Shown here: in pieces, positions 8,369 to 16,762 of the stretch | Layout: every line of letters begins with the position of its first letter | Position numbering within the stretch: the stretch's first letter is position 1 | Made by a program: the position numbers and the translations under genes | From: Anaerostipes sp. | GTDB taxonomy: Bacteria; Bacillota; Clostridia; Lachnospirales; Lachnospiraceae | Assembly (NCBI RefSeq): GCF_018381315.1 | Contig: NZ_JAGZSD010000015.1 | Location: forward strand, 1-64,000 | Direction: 5' to 3' | DNA: 64,000 nt | Notes under the pieces: generated by a model | What the model was told of the DNA's origin: nothing | Database searches by the model: none | The model's input: only the letters and a program-made list of their open reading frames with translations

Positions 8369-9885
8369 TACTTGTCACCTCCTGCAATTGCTTTCATCAC
8401 ATTCTCCTGTGATAATTCGCTTTCTTCCAGCTCTCCGACCTTTTTCCCATCTCTGAGAATACCCATATGGTTAACTGTTCGGAGCATTTCTTCAACCTCA
8501 GAAGATATAAACATGACGGACATTCCTTCTCCTGCCAGCTTTACAACAAGCTTCTGTATCTCTGTCTTGGTGCCGACATCAATACCTCGTGTAGGCTCAT
8601 CCAGGATCAGAAAATCCGGATCAGTCATCAGCCATCTGCCGAGAATAACCTTCTGCTGGTTTCCTCCGCTCAAAGTCTTAATCGGCACTTCTCTGTTCGC
8701 CGTTTTGACCTGCAGCATATCAATATATTTATCTGTTAATTCTTCCTGTTCTTTCTTGCTCATAAGCTTGAACATTCCGCGTTTTGCCTGCAGAGCAATG
8801 ATCATGTTCTCTCGTACGGACAAGTCGGCGATGATTCCTTCAGCTTTTCTGTCTTCCGGGCAATATGCCATTCCCTTCTGCATTGCTTCAATGGGAGCCT
8901 TCACATGGAGTTTTTCTCCGTTTACATACAGCTCGCCGCCTTCCGGTTTATCTGCCCCATAGATGACTCTTGCCAGTTCAGACCGTCCTGACCCCAGCAG
9001 ACCGGATAATCCGATAACTTCTCCCTTATGTATAGTCAGTTCAAATGGTTTAATGGACCCTTTATGGTATAAGCCCTTTGCTTCGATCACGACGTCATTG
9101 TCTCTTTTAGAGCCATTTCCGTCTTTCTTCTTAATATCTGCCAGATCGTCAAATTCTTTTCCCATCATGGTTGCAACCAATTTGACTCTCGGAAGATCTT
9201 CTGTCTTATACTCTCCTACAAAATGTCCGTTTCTCAAAACTGTGATCCTGTCACACACTGCATAAACCTGTTCAAGGAAATGAGTTACAAACACAATAGC
9301 TGTTCCCCGTTTTTTCAGCATGTTCATGACTTCAAATAGTTTTTCTACTTCCCCTTCATCCAGGCTGGAAGTAGGCTCATCCAGGATCAGGACCTTTGCC
9401 TGTGTATCTACAGCCCTTGCAATGGCAACCATCTGCTGAATTGCTACAGAATAGTTTTCCAGAAGCTCTGTGGCGTCAATTTCCAATTTTAAATTGTCAA
9501 GTATTTTCTGTGCTTCCCTGTTAATCGTTTTCCAGTCGATATGCCCCATTTTCATAGGCTCCCGGCCGATAAATATGTTTTCTGCTACCGTAAGGTTCGG
9601 GCAGAGGTTTACTTCCTGATAAACTGTACTGATTCCGTTCATTCCCGCTTCCTGCGGAGATCCGTTCACGATGCTCTTTCCATCCATAAGGATTTCACCG
9701 GTTTCAAACTCTTCTACACCCGTCAGGACTTTGATCAAAGTAGATTTTCCTGCACCGTTTTCTCCCATCAATGCATGAATTTCACCTTCCCTTAAAGTCA
9801 ACTGTGCATCGGATAATGCTTTTACACCCGGAAAATTCTTACTGATATTTCTCATGGAAAGAACTGTCTTTTTTTCATCATTCAT
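8368..9885 (-). CDS. ytfR: CUT2 ABC sugar transporter, duplicated ATPase (YtfR-like)
   Basis: A 505-aa double ATPase of the RbsA/AraG/YtfR type. The first cassette has Walker A GENGAGKSTLIKVLTG (about 40-55) and Walker B VLILDEPTSSLD. The second cassette has the degenerate Walker A GLLGSGRSELARVIYG usual for this class, signature LSGGNQQKV and Walker B FLILDEPTRGID. It powers pentose uptake with the two permeases that follow. It is separated from the binding protein gene upstream by a hairpin. Confidence 0.92.
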   Translation of the reverse strand: MNDEKKTVLSMRNISKNFPGVKALSDAQLTLREGEIHALMGENGAGKSTLIKVLTGVEEFETGEILMDGKSIVNGSPQEAGMNGISTVYQEVNLCPNLTVAENIFIGREPMKMGHIDWKTINREAQKILDNLKLEIDATELLENYSVAIQQMVAIARAVDTQAKVLILDEPTSSLDEGEVEKLFEVMNMLKKRGTAIVFVTHFLEQVYAVCDRITVLRNGHFVGEYKTEDLPRVKLVATMMGKEFDDLADIKKKDGNGSKRDNDVVIEAKGLYHKGSIKPFELTIHKGEVIGLSGLLGSGRSELARVIYGADKPEGGELYVNGEKLHVKAPIEAMQKGMAYCPEDRKAEGIIADLSVRENMIIALQAKRGMFKLMSKKEQEELTDKYIDMLQVKTANREVPIKTLSGGNQQKVILGRWLMTDPDFLILDEPTRGIDVGTKTEIQKLVVKLAGEGMSVMFISSEVEEMLRTVNHMGILRDGKKVGELEESELSQENVMKAIAGGDK

Positions 9886-9925
9886 GACAATTCCACCTTT
9901 CTTTTCACTGTAATTAGGGTATAAA

Positions 9926-9974
9926 AATTACAGGGTAGGCCAGAAATCGGCTTTCTGGTCCAGAGCCTGTAATT
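9926..9974 (-). terminator. hairpin between binding-protein gene and ATPase gene
   Basis: The arms AATTACAGG and CCTGTAATT enclose an inner CCAGAAA/TTTCTGG stem. Such structures after the first gene of an ABC operon commonly keep binding-protein mRNA in excess, by partial termination or 3'-end protection. The function here is inferred from position. Confidence 0.6.
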
Positions 9975-9996
9975 CTTATGTAGATCCAGCTGGTTT

Positions 9997-10995
9997 CTAG
10001 TACTTGCGGTCTTTGATGAATTTATTTACATTGTCTTTCGTAAATACCTGTTCATCTACGTACTGAACTTTTTCCACTTTTTCTCCGTTCATAAGCTTCT
10101 TAGCAAGATCAGCTACACGGGGACCATGAAGAGGATTACATTCAAATTCAGCATTAATCTGCCCGTTCTGTACTTCCTTTAATGCAGCCTTAACAGCATC
10201 GAAAGAAATGATCGTGACATCTTTTCCAGGTTTTTTACCTGCTGCTTTTAATGCATCGATTGCACCAAATGCCATATTGTCGTTCTGAGCCACAACTACA
10301 TCAATATCTTTGTACTGTTTTAAGAAGGATTCCATAACTTCCTGACCTTTAGCCTGTGTAAATTCACCTGTCTGAGAAGCTATGATCTTAAAGCCCTTAG
10401 CATCTTTGATGCCTTCTTTAAATCCTTTTGTACGTCCGATCTCAGCGGAAGAACCGATTGTTCCCTGAAGCACTGCAATGTTGGCAGTTTTCTTTCCCTT
10501 TTTCTCCATGTCTTTGATCAGCCATTTTCCTGCTTCCACACCTTCTTTTTTGAAGTCGGAACCTACCCAGCAGGAAACTAATGAATCATCAGAAGTCTTG
10601 ATCTGTCTGTCAACAGTAATAACCGGGATTCCTGCTTCCTTTGCTTCTTTCAGAACAGTTTCCCATCCGGTCTCAGTTACCGGCGCGATTGCGATGACAT
10701 CCACACCCTGTGAAATGAACTCGCGGACAGCCTTTGTCTGGTTTTCCTGTTTCTGCTGAGCATCAGCAAAAGATAATTTGAAACCATTATCCGCAGACAG
10801 TGCTTCTTTCATAGACTTTGTGTTTGCTACACGCCAGTCGCTCTCTGCACCTACCTGTGAAAATCCGATCGTGATCTCCTTATTGTCCTTTTTAGCGGAA
10901 TCCTTCTTTCCTCCTCCGCCGCAGGCTGTCAGCATGGTACCCATCATTGCTGCGCAAAGAGCAATACTAAGAACTTTTTTAAACCCTTTTCTCAT
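9997..10995 (-). CDS. ytfQ: sugar-binding lipoprotein (YtfQ-like, periplasmic-binding family 4)
   Basis: A 332-aa binding lipoprotein. The signal peptide MRKGFKKVLSIALCAAMM leads to the lipobox LTAC, with Cys near residue 25, so it should be lipid-anchored outside the membrane. The mature start, ITIGFSQVGAESDWRVANT, closely resembles YtfQ, the galactofuranose/arabinofuranose-binding protein, rather than RbsB. I chose ATG 10995 because AGGAGGAGAAAG precedes it. An ATG 11 codons earlier has no ribosome site. A YtfQ-like pocket fits furanose pentoses, such as the L-arabinofuranose that the secreted GH127 and GH43 enzymes would release. It is the first gene of the transporter operon. Confidence 0.88.
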   Translation of the reverse strand: MRKGFKKVLSIALCAAMMGTMLTACGGGGKKDSAKKDNKEITIGFSQVGAESDWRVANTKSMKEALSADNGFKLSFADAQQKQENQTKAVREFISQGVDVIAIAPVTETGWETVLKEAKEAGIPVITVDRQIKTSDDSLVSCWVGSDFKKEGVEAGKWLIKDMEKKGKKTANIAVLQGTIGSSAEIGRTKGFKEGIKDAKGFKIIASQTGEFTQAKGQEVMESFLKQYKDIDVVVAQNDNMAFGAIDALKAAGKKPGKDVTIISFDAVKAALKEVQNGQINAEFECNPLHGPRVADLAKKLMNGEKVEKVQYVDEQVFTKDNVNKFIKDRKY

Positions 10996-11050
10996 GACTT
11001 TCTCCTCCTTAAATTTTCTGAACTTCATGCGGTTCTTACTTACAATCTAT

Positions 11051-11078
11051 ATTTTACTTGTATCTGCACTTGTTTCAA
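11051..11078 (-). promoter_or_regulatory. promoter of the pentose transporter operon
   Basis: On the minus strand TTGAAA (11073-11078) and TAAAAT (11051-11056) are 16 bp apart, 56 bp before the binding-protein start. Two ACTTGT direct repeats (11056-11061 and 11068-11073, plus-strand reading, 12-bp period) fill the spacer and could bind a repressor. ACTTGT is also the half-site of the araR operator. Confidence 0.5.
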
Positions 11079-11142
11079 TGCAATATCTTTTGAGTTAAGT
11101 ACACTTTTTTATTTTTTTTCAATTACAGGCAAAAAAAGTTAT

Positions 11143-11205
11143 TTTTCTTTTGAAATAAGTTAATAATTTTCTTTTGATGAACCTCATGAACTTTAAAATG
11201 AACGT
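11143..11205. promoter_or_regulatory. repeat-rich upstream region, possible activator sites
   Basis: Two copies of TTTTCTTTTGA (11143-11153 and 11167-11177) are 24 bp apart, and a shorter TCTTTTGA lies at 11086. Three ATGAAC-type half-sites lie at 11176, 11185 and 11197, the outer two 21 bp apart. They lie 65-150 bp upstream of the -35 and could be targets of the YesN-type regulator encoded at 12707-14332. Assignment is tentative. Confidence 0.3.
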
Positions 11206-11221
11206 ACAACATACCACACAA

Positions 11222-11258
11222 GAAAAAAGATCAGAATGAACCCTGATTCATCCTGACC
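11222..11258 (-). terminator. terminator of the ara-YesNM transcript
   Basis: On the minus strand the stem GGTCAGGATGAA / TTCATTCTGATC (with G-U pairs) closes on a short loop and is followed by six T residues. It lies just after the histidine kinase stop and separates the araR-araABD-RR-HK unit from the transporter operon. Confidence 0.88.
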
Positions 11259-11264
11259 TTCATA

Positions 11265-12707
11265 TCAATCATGTTCTCTCGGCAGCACAACAATAATTCT
11301 TGTTCCTGCAGATTCTTCACTCTCCACAATCAAGCCGTACATTTCTCCAAACTGAAGCTTTAATCTTTGGTTGACGCTGGACATTCCAAATCCGGTAACT
11401 TTTCTCTCCCAGCTTCCGCTCACCATCTCACTGTTGATCTTTTCTACCTGCTCTGCATCCATACCCGGTCCGTCATCTTCCACTGACAAATAGATATTAT
11501 CTTCATCGTAAACTCCGTTGATCTCAATCTTTCCCTTTTCCCTCCGCTGTTTAATGCCGTGATAAAGTGCATTCTCCACAAGCGGCTGCAGTGTCATCTT
11601 GATGATTTTATTATCTAAAATTTCTTCCGGGACATCAATTGAAAAATCCAGAATATCCTGATATCTGATGCTCTGAATCTTCAGGTAACTCTCTACATGC
11701 AGAAGCTCATTCCTGATAGGGATTAATCCTTCTCCTTTGCTCAGGCATTCCCTGAAAAATGTAGACAGGTCCTGTACGATCTGCACTACCTGTTCGTTTT
11801 GTCCGTCTGCCGCAAGCCAAATAATAGTGTCCAGTGTGTTGTACAAAAAATGAGGATTAATCTGGGACTGAAGAAGTTCCAGCTCCGTTTTTCTTAAGTT
11901 CATCTGTTCCTTTGTCACATCCTCTACCAGCTGCTCAATCCTTCTCACCATTTGATTAAAATTTTTACTGAGAATCCTCACTTCCTCAGTCTCACTGTTC
12001 AGTGCCCTTACTGTAAAGTCCCCTTCCCCTACAAGTTTTGTCTTATTACACAAGTCTACAATTGGTTCTGAGATACTTTTTGCAATCCGGTTTGTAAAGA
12101 TCCAGACAAGTACAGTAAGAAATGCAGAAATAATGGCTGAGACAGCAACTGCTGTCATAATACGTTTTCTAAGATTGCTTCTTAAATCTTTCAGATTTCC
12201 TGTCTCAAAATAAATATATTGACTGATCTTCTTTTCAATAAGTTCTGTAAAAATATTCACATCATGTCTGAGAATACGTTCATTGTCCTTATAATCCTTC
12301 ATAATATCAGACTTCTGTATTTCCTGAATATATTTTTCAAGACTTGACAAAAGACGGTTGATCTGGTCTAAACGGTTTTTGCTTTCCTGTTTTAATGCAG
12401 TCTTCCTGAGCTGTTCCAGGGTCATTCTTGCCTTGTAGATCTCTACATAAGGATTCATCTCCTCAAATGTATCTGCACCTATAACAACCCTGTACATTTT
12501 ATAGTCTATGTCCTCCCTGAACTGAAAATTAAATTCGCTGGCCTGGCTGATATTTTGAACACTTGTATCGTACTGTTCATTAAAACTTACCATCATGACA
12601 AGAAGAGCCAGTACCATTCCAAAGAATGGCACCAGCACACATAAACGAATCCAGTTCAATTTTTTCTCTAAAGAAGACCCTGAAAATTGCACCTTTATTT
12701 TTTTCAT
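11265..12707 (-). CDS. sensor histidine kinase, YesM/LytS-like
   Basis: A 480-aa membrane kinase. Transmembrane helix 1 is at about 22-42, followed by an extracellular helical sensor (about 45-180), transmembrane helix 2 at about 183-205, HAMP (206-260) and the His_kinase domain with INPHFLYN (His at about 286). The HATPase domain follows, with LQPLVENALYHGI and DDGPGMD. This short-sensor layout is typical of the YesM family that controls sugar genes in Firmicutes. The start shares a base with the response regulator stop (TAATG). It should phosphorylate the regulator at 12707-14332. The signal is presumably a pentose, sensed directly or through the neighbouring binding lipoprotein. Confidence 0.88.
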   Translation of the reverse strand: MKKIKVQFSGSSLEKKLNWIRLCVLVPFFGMVLALLVMMVSFNEQYDTSVQNISQASEFNFQFREDIDYKMYRVVIGADTFEEMNPYVEIYKARMTLEQLRKTALKQESKNRLDQINRLLSSLEKYIQEIQKSDIMKDYKDNERILRHDVNIFTELIEKKISQYIYFETGNLKDLRSNLRKRIMTAVAVSAIISAFLTVLVWIFTNRIAKSISEPIVDLCNKTKLVGEGDFTVRALNSETEEVRILSKNFNQMVRRIEQLVEDVTKEQMNLRKTELELLQSQINPHFLYNTLDTIIWLAADGQNEQVVQIVQDLSTFFRECLSKGEGLIPIRNELLHVESYLKIQSIRYQDILDFSIDVPEEILDNKIIKMTLQPLVENALYHGIKQRREKGKIEINGVYDEDNIYLSVEDDGPGMDAEQVEKINSEMVSGSWERKVTGFGMSSVNQRLKLQFGEMYGLIVESEESAGTRIIVVLPREHD

Positions 12708-14332
12708 TAGATTCCTTTCATGCGGTACTCTTTAGGAGTACATTTCTGAGTCTTTTTAAACAGGAAACTAAAATAATGCGGATCCTTATATCCGATTCTG
12801 TAGCCGATCTCTGAACTCTTCAGACTGGTGCATTTGAGAAGAGTCTTAGCTTCTTCCATACGCACCATCGTCAGATATTCTACAAAAGTGCTCCCCACTT
12901 CCTGTCTGAATACTGTGCTGAAATGGCTGGGACTCAAACCTACGATAGAAGCTACCACATTCAGGGACATATTATCGGCATTAAAATGTTCTTTAATATA
13001 TTCCGTAGCCTCTTCGATCATAGGCTGATATTTTTTTACAACACTTTTATTCCGTAAATCTATGACCATTCTCATGAGCCTTTTTACATAGGCCTTTGTC
13101 TTATCCAAGGTATCCACATCTGAAAACTTATAGTTTTCTCCGAACATCTTATCGGAAACCTTCCTTTTTGCTCCTTGAATCTGCTCCAAAAATTCATTAA
13201 TAATAAAGCAGATATCCAGAATAATATACTGGCGGAATAAAAAGGACTCCATATTTTTCTCTCCAAACGCTTTAAAGTAATCCTCAACAAATCTGTCTAT
13301 GTCTTCCTTTGCACCGTTTTTTAAAAATTTCACCAGGACTGCTTTATCTGTCTTTTGCATATTAATCTCCTGAAAATCAATATTGACGGATATATTCTCT
13401 AGTTCTTCTTTTTTGTCCAGCTGGCTGTAATAAACAATCCTGTTTTTCTCCATTTCATACTGCTTTGCAAACGCCACGCTGGCTGTATCATAGCTTCGGG
13501 AAATCTCATGGACTCTGTGGACCGTTTCTCCAACGCCGATAAAATAGCCGAGATCTTCAAATCCGGAAGCAATGTTCTGAACCTTATCCAGAAAATTTTC
13601 TCTGACGACATCTATATCCTCATCACTCTGTACTTTTAAAAGGAATATGTATCCTTCCGTCGCCCTCTGGAACATGGCGGCATTTTGATGCGTGCCGGCC
13701 TGCAGAAGCTGCATATTGGCATCCTCTGCCTGACGCTTTCTCTCTTCATCATCAGGATGATTAAAATAAAACTTGATAAGTACGACCACATATGCAGACG
13801 CCATAATAGAGATGCCCAGTTCATTTCCCATGGCAATCAGCTTCGACACCGGAATCCTGCTGCGCACCAGTTCGCCGAAGAACCTGTAGCGCTTGATCTG
13901 AATATTTTTCTCGCTCTCCTTTTCCAGACGGAACATATTCTCGGTCATGATCTTTTTCTGCTCTATCTGGTCCTTTACCTTGTCAAGGGCGGCAATCAGC
14001 TGTGTGCCGGTAACAGGCTTCATCAGGTATTCCGTCACCCCTATGGAGATTGCCTCTTTCGCATACGAAAAGTCATCATATCCTGTCAAAAAAATAATAG
14101 ATATTTCCGGCATTTCTGATTTTAAAATCTTTCCAAGCTCCACACCGTCCATAAATGGCATTTTAATGTCTGTAATCAATATATCCGGTTTCAGTTCTTT
14201 AATGAGGGGGAGTGCCATCTCTCCGTCAGCAGCTTCTCCCACAAGCTCATATCCATGCTTTTCCCACTCCACATTGTTTTTTATACTTTGGCGTATAATG
14301 ACTTCATCTTCCACTAAAAATACCTTTATCAT
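12707..14332 (-). CDS. AraC-family response regulator, YesN-like
   Basis: A 541-aa two-component regulator. The receiver domain (1-120) carries the acidic pair EDE, phospho-acceptor Asp in LITDIKMPFMDG, Thr in FLTGYDDF and Lys in LMKPV. A long linker follows, then two AraC helix-turn-helix motifs (about 440-541, ending in DPHYFSFLFKKTQKCTPKEYR). I chose ATG 14332, preceded by AGGAGAGG at a good distance. Upstream ATGs would extend the protein without family similarity. It lies between araD and its kinase in one transcript and probably activates the pentose transporter operon downstream. That target is inferred from adjacency. Confidence 0.88.
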   Translation of the reverse strand: MIKVFLVEDEVIIRQSIKNNVEWEKHGYELVGEAADGEMALPLIKELKPDILITDIKMPFMDGVELGKILKSEMPEISIIFLTGYDDFSYAKEAISIGVTEYLMKPVTGTQLIAALDKVKDQIEQKKIMTENMFRLEKESEKNIQIKRYRFFGELVRSRIPVSKLIAMGNELGISIMASAYVVVLIKFYFNHPDDEERKRQAEDANMQLLQAGTHQNAAMFQRATEGYIFLLKVQSDEDIDVVRENFLDKVQNIASGFEDLGYFIGVGETVHRVHEISRSYDTASVAFAKQYEMEKNRIVYYSQLDKKEELENISVNIDFQEINMQKTDKAVLVKFLKNGAKEDIDRFVEDYFKAFGEKNMESFLFRQYIILDICFIINEFLEQIQGAKRKVSDKMFGENYKFSDVDTLDKTKAYVKRLMRMVIDLRNKSVVKKYQPMIEEATEYIKEHFNADNMSLNVVASIVGLSPSHFSTVFRQEVGSTFVEYLTMVRMEEAKTLLKCTSLKSSEIGYRIGYKDPHYFSFLFKKTQKCTPKEYRMKGI

Positions 14333-14386
14333 ATGCCGCATCCTCTCCTGCTTTAAAGCTCCGGGTACAACTCTCATTCCAACCGA

Positions 14387-15094
14387 TCAGATTTCCTGTT
14401 CTGGTTTCTGCTGCCCATAGTAAGCGTTTTCCCCATGCTTGCGGAAAAAATGCTTATCCTGTATGTCCTGCGGTGCAGGATTGATTCCTTCTTTTAAATG
14501 TTCCGCATGATATGCCATCTTAGCCACTTCCTCTAATACAACGGCATTATGTACCGCCTCTGCCGCATCTTTTCCCCATGTAAACGGCCCGTGGTTTGTG
14601 CAGAGAACTCCCGGCACATAGATGGGATTTCTATCCTTAAATGTCTCAACGATGACAAGCCCGGTGTTTTTTTCATATTCTTTTTCAATTTCTGCTTTTG
14701 TAAGCCCTCTTGCACACGGAATGTCTCCATAAAAGTAATCTGCATGGGTTGTTCCGTAGCACGGAATACTTCTTCCTGCCTGTGCCCACGATGCTGCCCA
14801 TGGGGAATGAGTGTGAACCACTCCTCCGAGGTTCTCAAAAGCCTTGTATAATTCCAGATGGGTCGGTGTATCAGAAGAAGGGTTTAGCTCCCCTTCCACT
14901 TTATTGCCGTCAAGATCCACAACTACCATGTCCTCCGGTGTGAGTTTTTCATAGTCCACTCCGCTGGGTTTAATAACAAACATGCCGCTTTCCCGGTCAA
15001 TCCCGCTGACATTACCCCAGGTATACGTCACAAGACCCTTTGCAGGCAGTTCCATATTAGCTTCATATACTTGTTTTTTTAATTCTTCTAACAT
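14387..15094 (-). CDS. araD: L-ribulose-5-phosphate 4-epimerase
   Basis: A 235-aa class II aldolase-fold enzyme that converts L-ribulose-5-phosphate to D-xylulose-5-phosphate, the last step of L-arabinose catabolism. It shows the GNVSGID phosphate loop near residue 27, zinc-site histidines in VVHTHSPWA (about 93-101), GTTHADYF, and CTNHGPFTWG near residue 168. It is 17 bp downstream of araB. The ribosome site is poor (GGGGTAAAATGAT before the ATG), so translation may depend on coupling with araB. Confidence 0.93.
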   Translation of the reverse strand: MLEELKKQVYEANMELPAKGLVTYTWGNVSGIDRESGMFVIKPSGVDYEKLTPEDMVVVDLDGNKVEGELNPSSDTPTHLELYKAFENLGGVVHTHSPWAASWAQAGRSIPCYGTTHADYFYGDIPCARGLTKAEIEKEYEKNTGLVIVETFKDRNPIYVPGVLCTNHGPFTWGKDAAEAVHNAVVLEEVAKMAYHAEHLKEGINPAPQDIQDKHFFRKHGENAYYGQQKPEQEI

Positions 15095-15111
15095 ATCATT
15101 TTACCCCACTT

Positions 15112-16722
15112 TTACATTTGTTTCAATGCATTTACTGCCGCGCGTTCTATCGGAAGTCCCTCTGTATACCTTTGAATAAATTCATCAAATCCTTTTACAT
15201 CCTTTTCATCCGGTTCCATGCTGGTTCCTTCATTATCTGAAAATACTTTTTCATTCAAGTAATCATCCAAAGTCTCGCTGTCTTCTTTGTTCACCATATA
15301 GGATGCAAGCAGCGCAATTCCCCAGGCTCCGCCTTCTCCTGCCGTCTCCATAACGGACACCGGTGCGTTGACTGCAGCCGCCATAATTTTCTGTCCCACA
15401 CCTTTTGTCTTAAACAGTCCGCCGTGTCCCAGCATCTTTTCAACCTGTACATTTTCCTGCTTCATCAAAATATCCAGCCCGGTTTTTAATACACCCAAAG
15501 CAGTAAACAGATGAACACGCATAAAGTTGGCCAAGTTAAATTTACTGTCAGGGCATCTTACAAACAGAGGCCTTCCTTCCTCAAATCCTGTGATATGCTC
15601 ACCGGAAAAATAATTATATGCCAGAAGACCTCCGCAGTCCGGATCTCCCTCCAGAGCTTTGTTATAAAGAGTGCCGAAAAGCTGATTCATATCCACGTGA
15701 TCTATTCCGAAGCTCTCTGCAAATTCTTTAAACAGATTGACCCATGCGTTCAGGTCAGACGTACAGTTATTGCAGTGAACCATGGCCACCGGACTTCCGG
15801 TCGGTGTAGTTACCAGATCAATCTCCGGATAAACCTTGGAAAGCTCCTTCTCCAGCACAATCATAGCAAATACACTTGTTCCGGCAGAAACATTTCCTGT
15901 CTTTACGGCCACACTGTTTGTGGCTGCCATACCTGTACCTGCATCTCCCTCAGGCGGACACATCGGAATCCCTGCATTAAGCTTTCCGCTGACATCCAGA
16001 AGCCTCGCCCCTTCTTCTGTTAAAATTCCCGCATGTTCTCCCGCCGTCAGGACTTCAGGAAGAATATCTTTTAACTTCCATGGATAACCTTTATCCGCAA
16101 CAAGGGAATCAAACTTAGAAATCATATCACTGTTATAGTCTTTTGTATCACTGTCAATCGGGAACATACCGGAAGCTTCTCCTACCCCAAGCACTTTGTT
16201 GCCGCAGAGTTTCCAATGTACATATCCTGCCAGGGTTGTCAGATAGCCGATCTCTTTTACATGCTCTTCCTGTTTGAGAACAGCCTGATAAAGATGTGCA
16301 ATGCTCCATCTTTGCGGAATATGATAATCAAATACCTGTGTAAGTTTCTCCGATGCTTCTTCTGTCATCGTATTCCGCCACGTCCGAAACGGCACCAGGA
16401 GTTCTCCTTTTTTATCAAATGCCATATATCCATGCATCATGGCACTGAACCCGATGGCACCAATCGTTGTAAGTTCCGTTCCATAACGGCTTTTCACATC
16501 TTCAGCCATTTTCTGATAGCTTTCCCTAAGGCCGGTCCAGACATCCTCTAAACTATAAGTCCAAATATTATTTTCAAGTCTGTTTTCCCAGTCATGACTT
16601 CCGGATGCGATGGGCTCATTGTTCTCCCCCACAAGAACTGCCTTGATCCTTGTAGATCCGAATTCAATTCCAAGAGCTGTTTTTCCGTTTTCGACTGCAC
16701 TTTTTACACTGTTCATTTCCAT
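15112..16722 (-). CDS. araB: ribulokinase (FGGY family)
   Basis: A 536-aa kinase predicted to phosphorylate L-ribulose to L-ribulose-5-phosphate. The ATP-binding signature GIEFGSTRIKAVLVG is at about 18-32, a segment beginning CPPEGDAGTGM (about residue 281) carries the catalytic Asp, and GHGGLFKTKGVGQ (about 437-449) is the adenosine motif. The length and FGGY layout fit the Clostridia-type ribulokinase. The AGGAGG ribosome site fits the ATG. It lies between araA and araD, which makes the assignment firm. Confidence 0.92.
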   Translation of the reverse strand: MEMNSVKSAVENGKTALGIEFGSTRIKAVLVGENNEPIASGSHDWENRLENNIWTYSLEDVWTGLRESYQKMAEDVKSRYGTELTTIGAIGFSAMMHGYMAFDKKGELLVPFRTWRNTMTEEASEKLTQVFDYHIPQRWSIAHLYQAVLKQEEHVKEIGYLTTLAGYVHWKLCGNKVLGVGEASGMFPIDSDTKDYNSDMISKFDSLVADKGYPWKLKDILPEVLTAGEHAGILTEEGARLLDVSGKLNAGIPMCPPEGDAGTGMAATNSVAVKTGNVSAGTSVFAMIVLEKELSKVYPEIDLVTTPTGSPVAMVHCNNCTSDLNAWVNLFKEFAESFGIDHVDMNQLFGTLYNKALEGDPDCGGLLAYNYFSGEHITGFEEGRPLFVRCPDSKFNLANFMRVHLFTALGVLKTGLDILMKQENVQVEKMLGHGGLFKTKGVGQKIMAAAVNAPVSVMETAGEGGAWGIALLASYMVNKEDSETLDDYLNEKVFSDNEGTSMEPDEKDVKGFDEFIQRYTEGLPIERAAVNALKQM

Positions 16723-16762
16723 TTGATTTCCTCCTGCCGCGGACCCGGAGGCCCTCAGAATT

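Noticed and set aside
11176..11205. Sixth member of the direct-repeat regulon before the ABC transporter
   Set aside because: Two half-sites are 21 bp apart, but the sequence 32-33 bp downstream (ATAACT/AATAAC) is a poor -10, and a separate good promoter lies about 100 bp further on.
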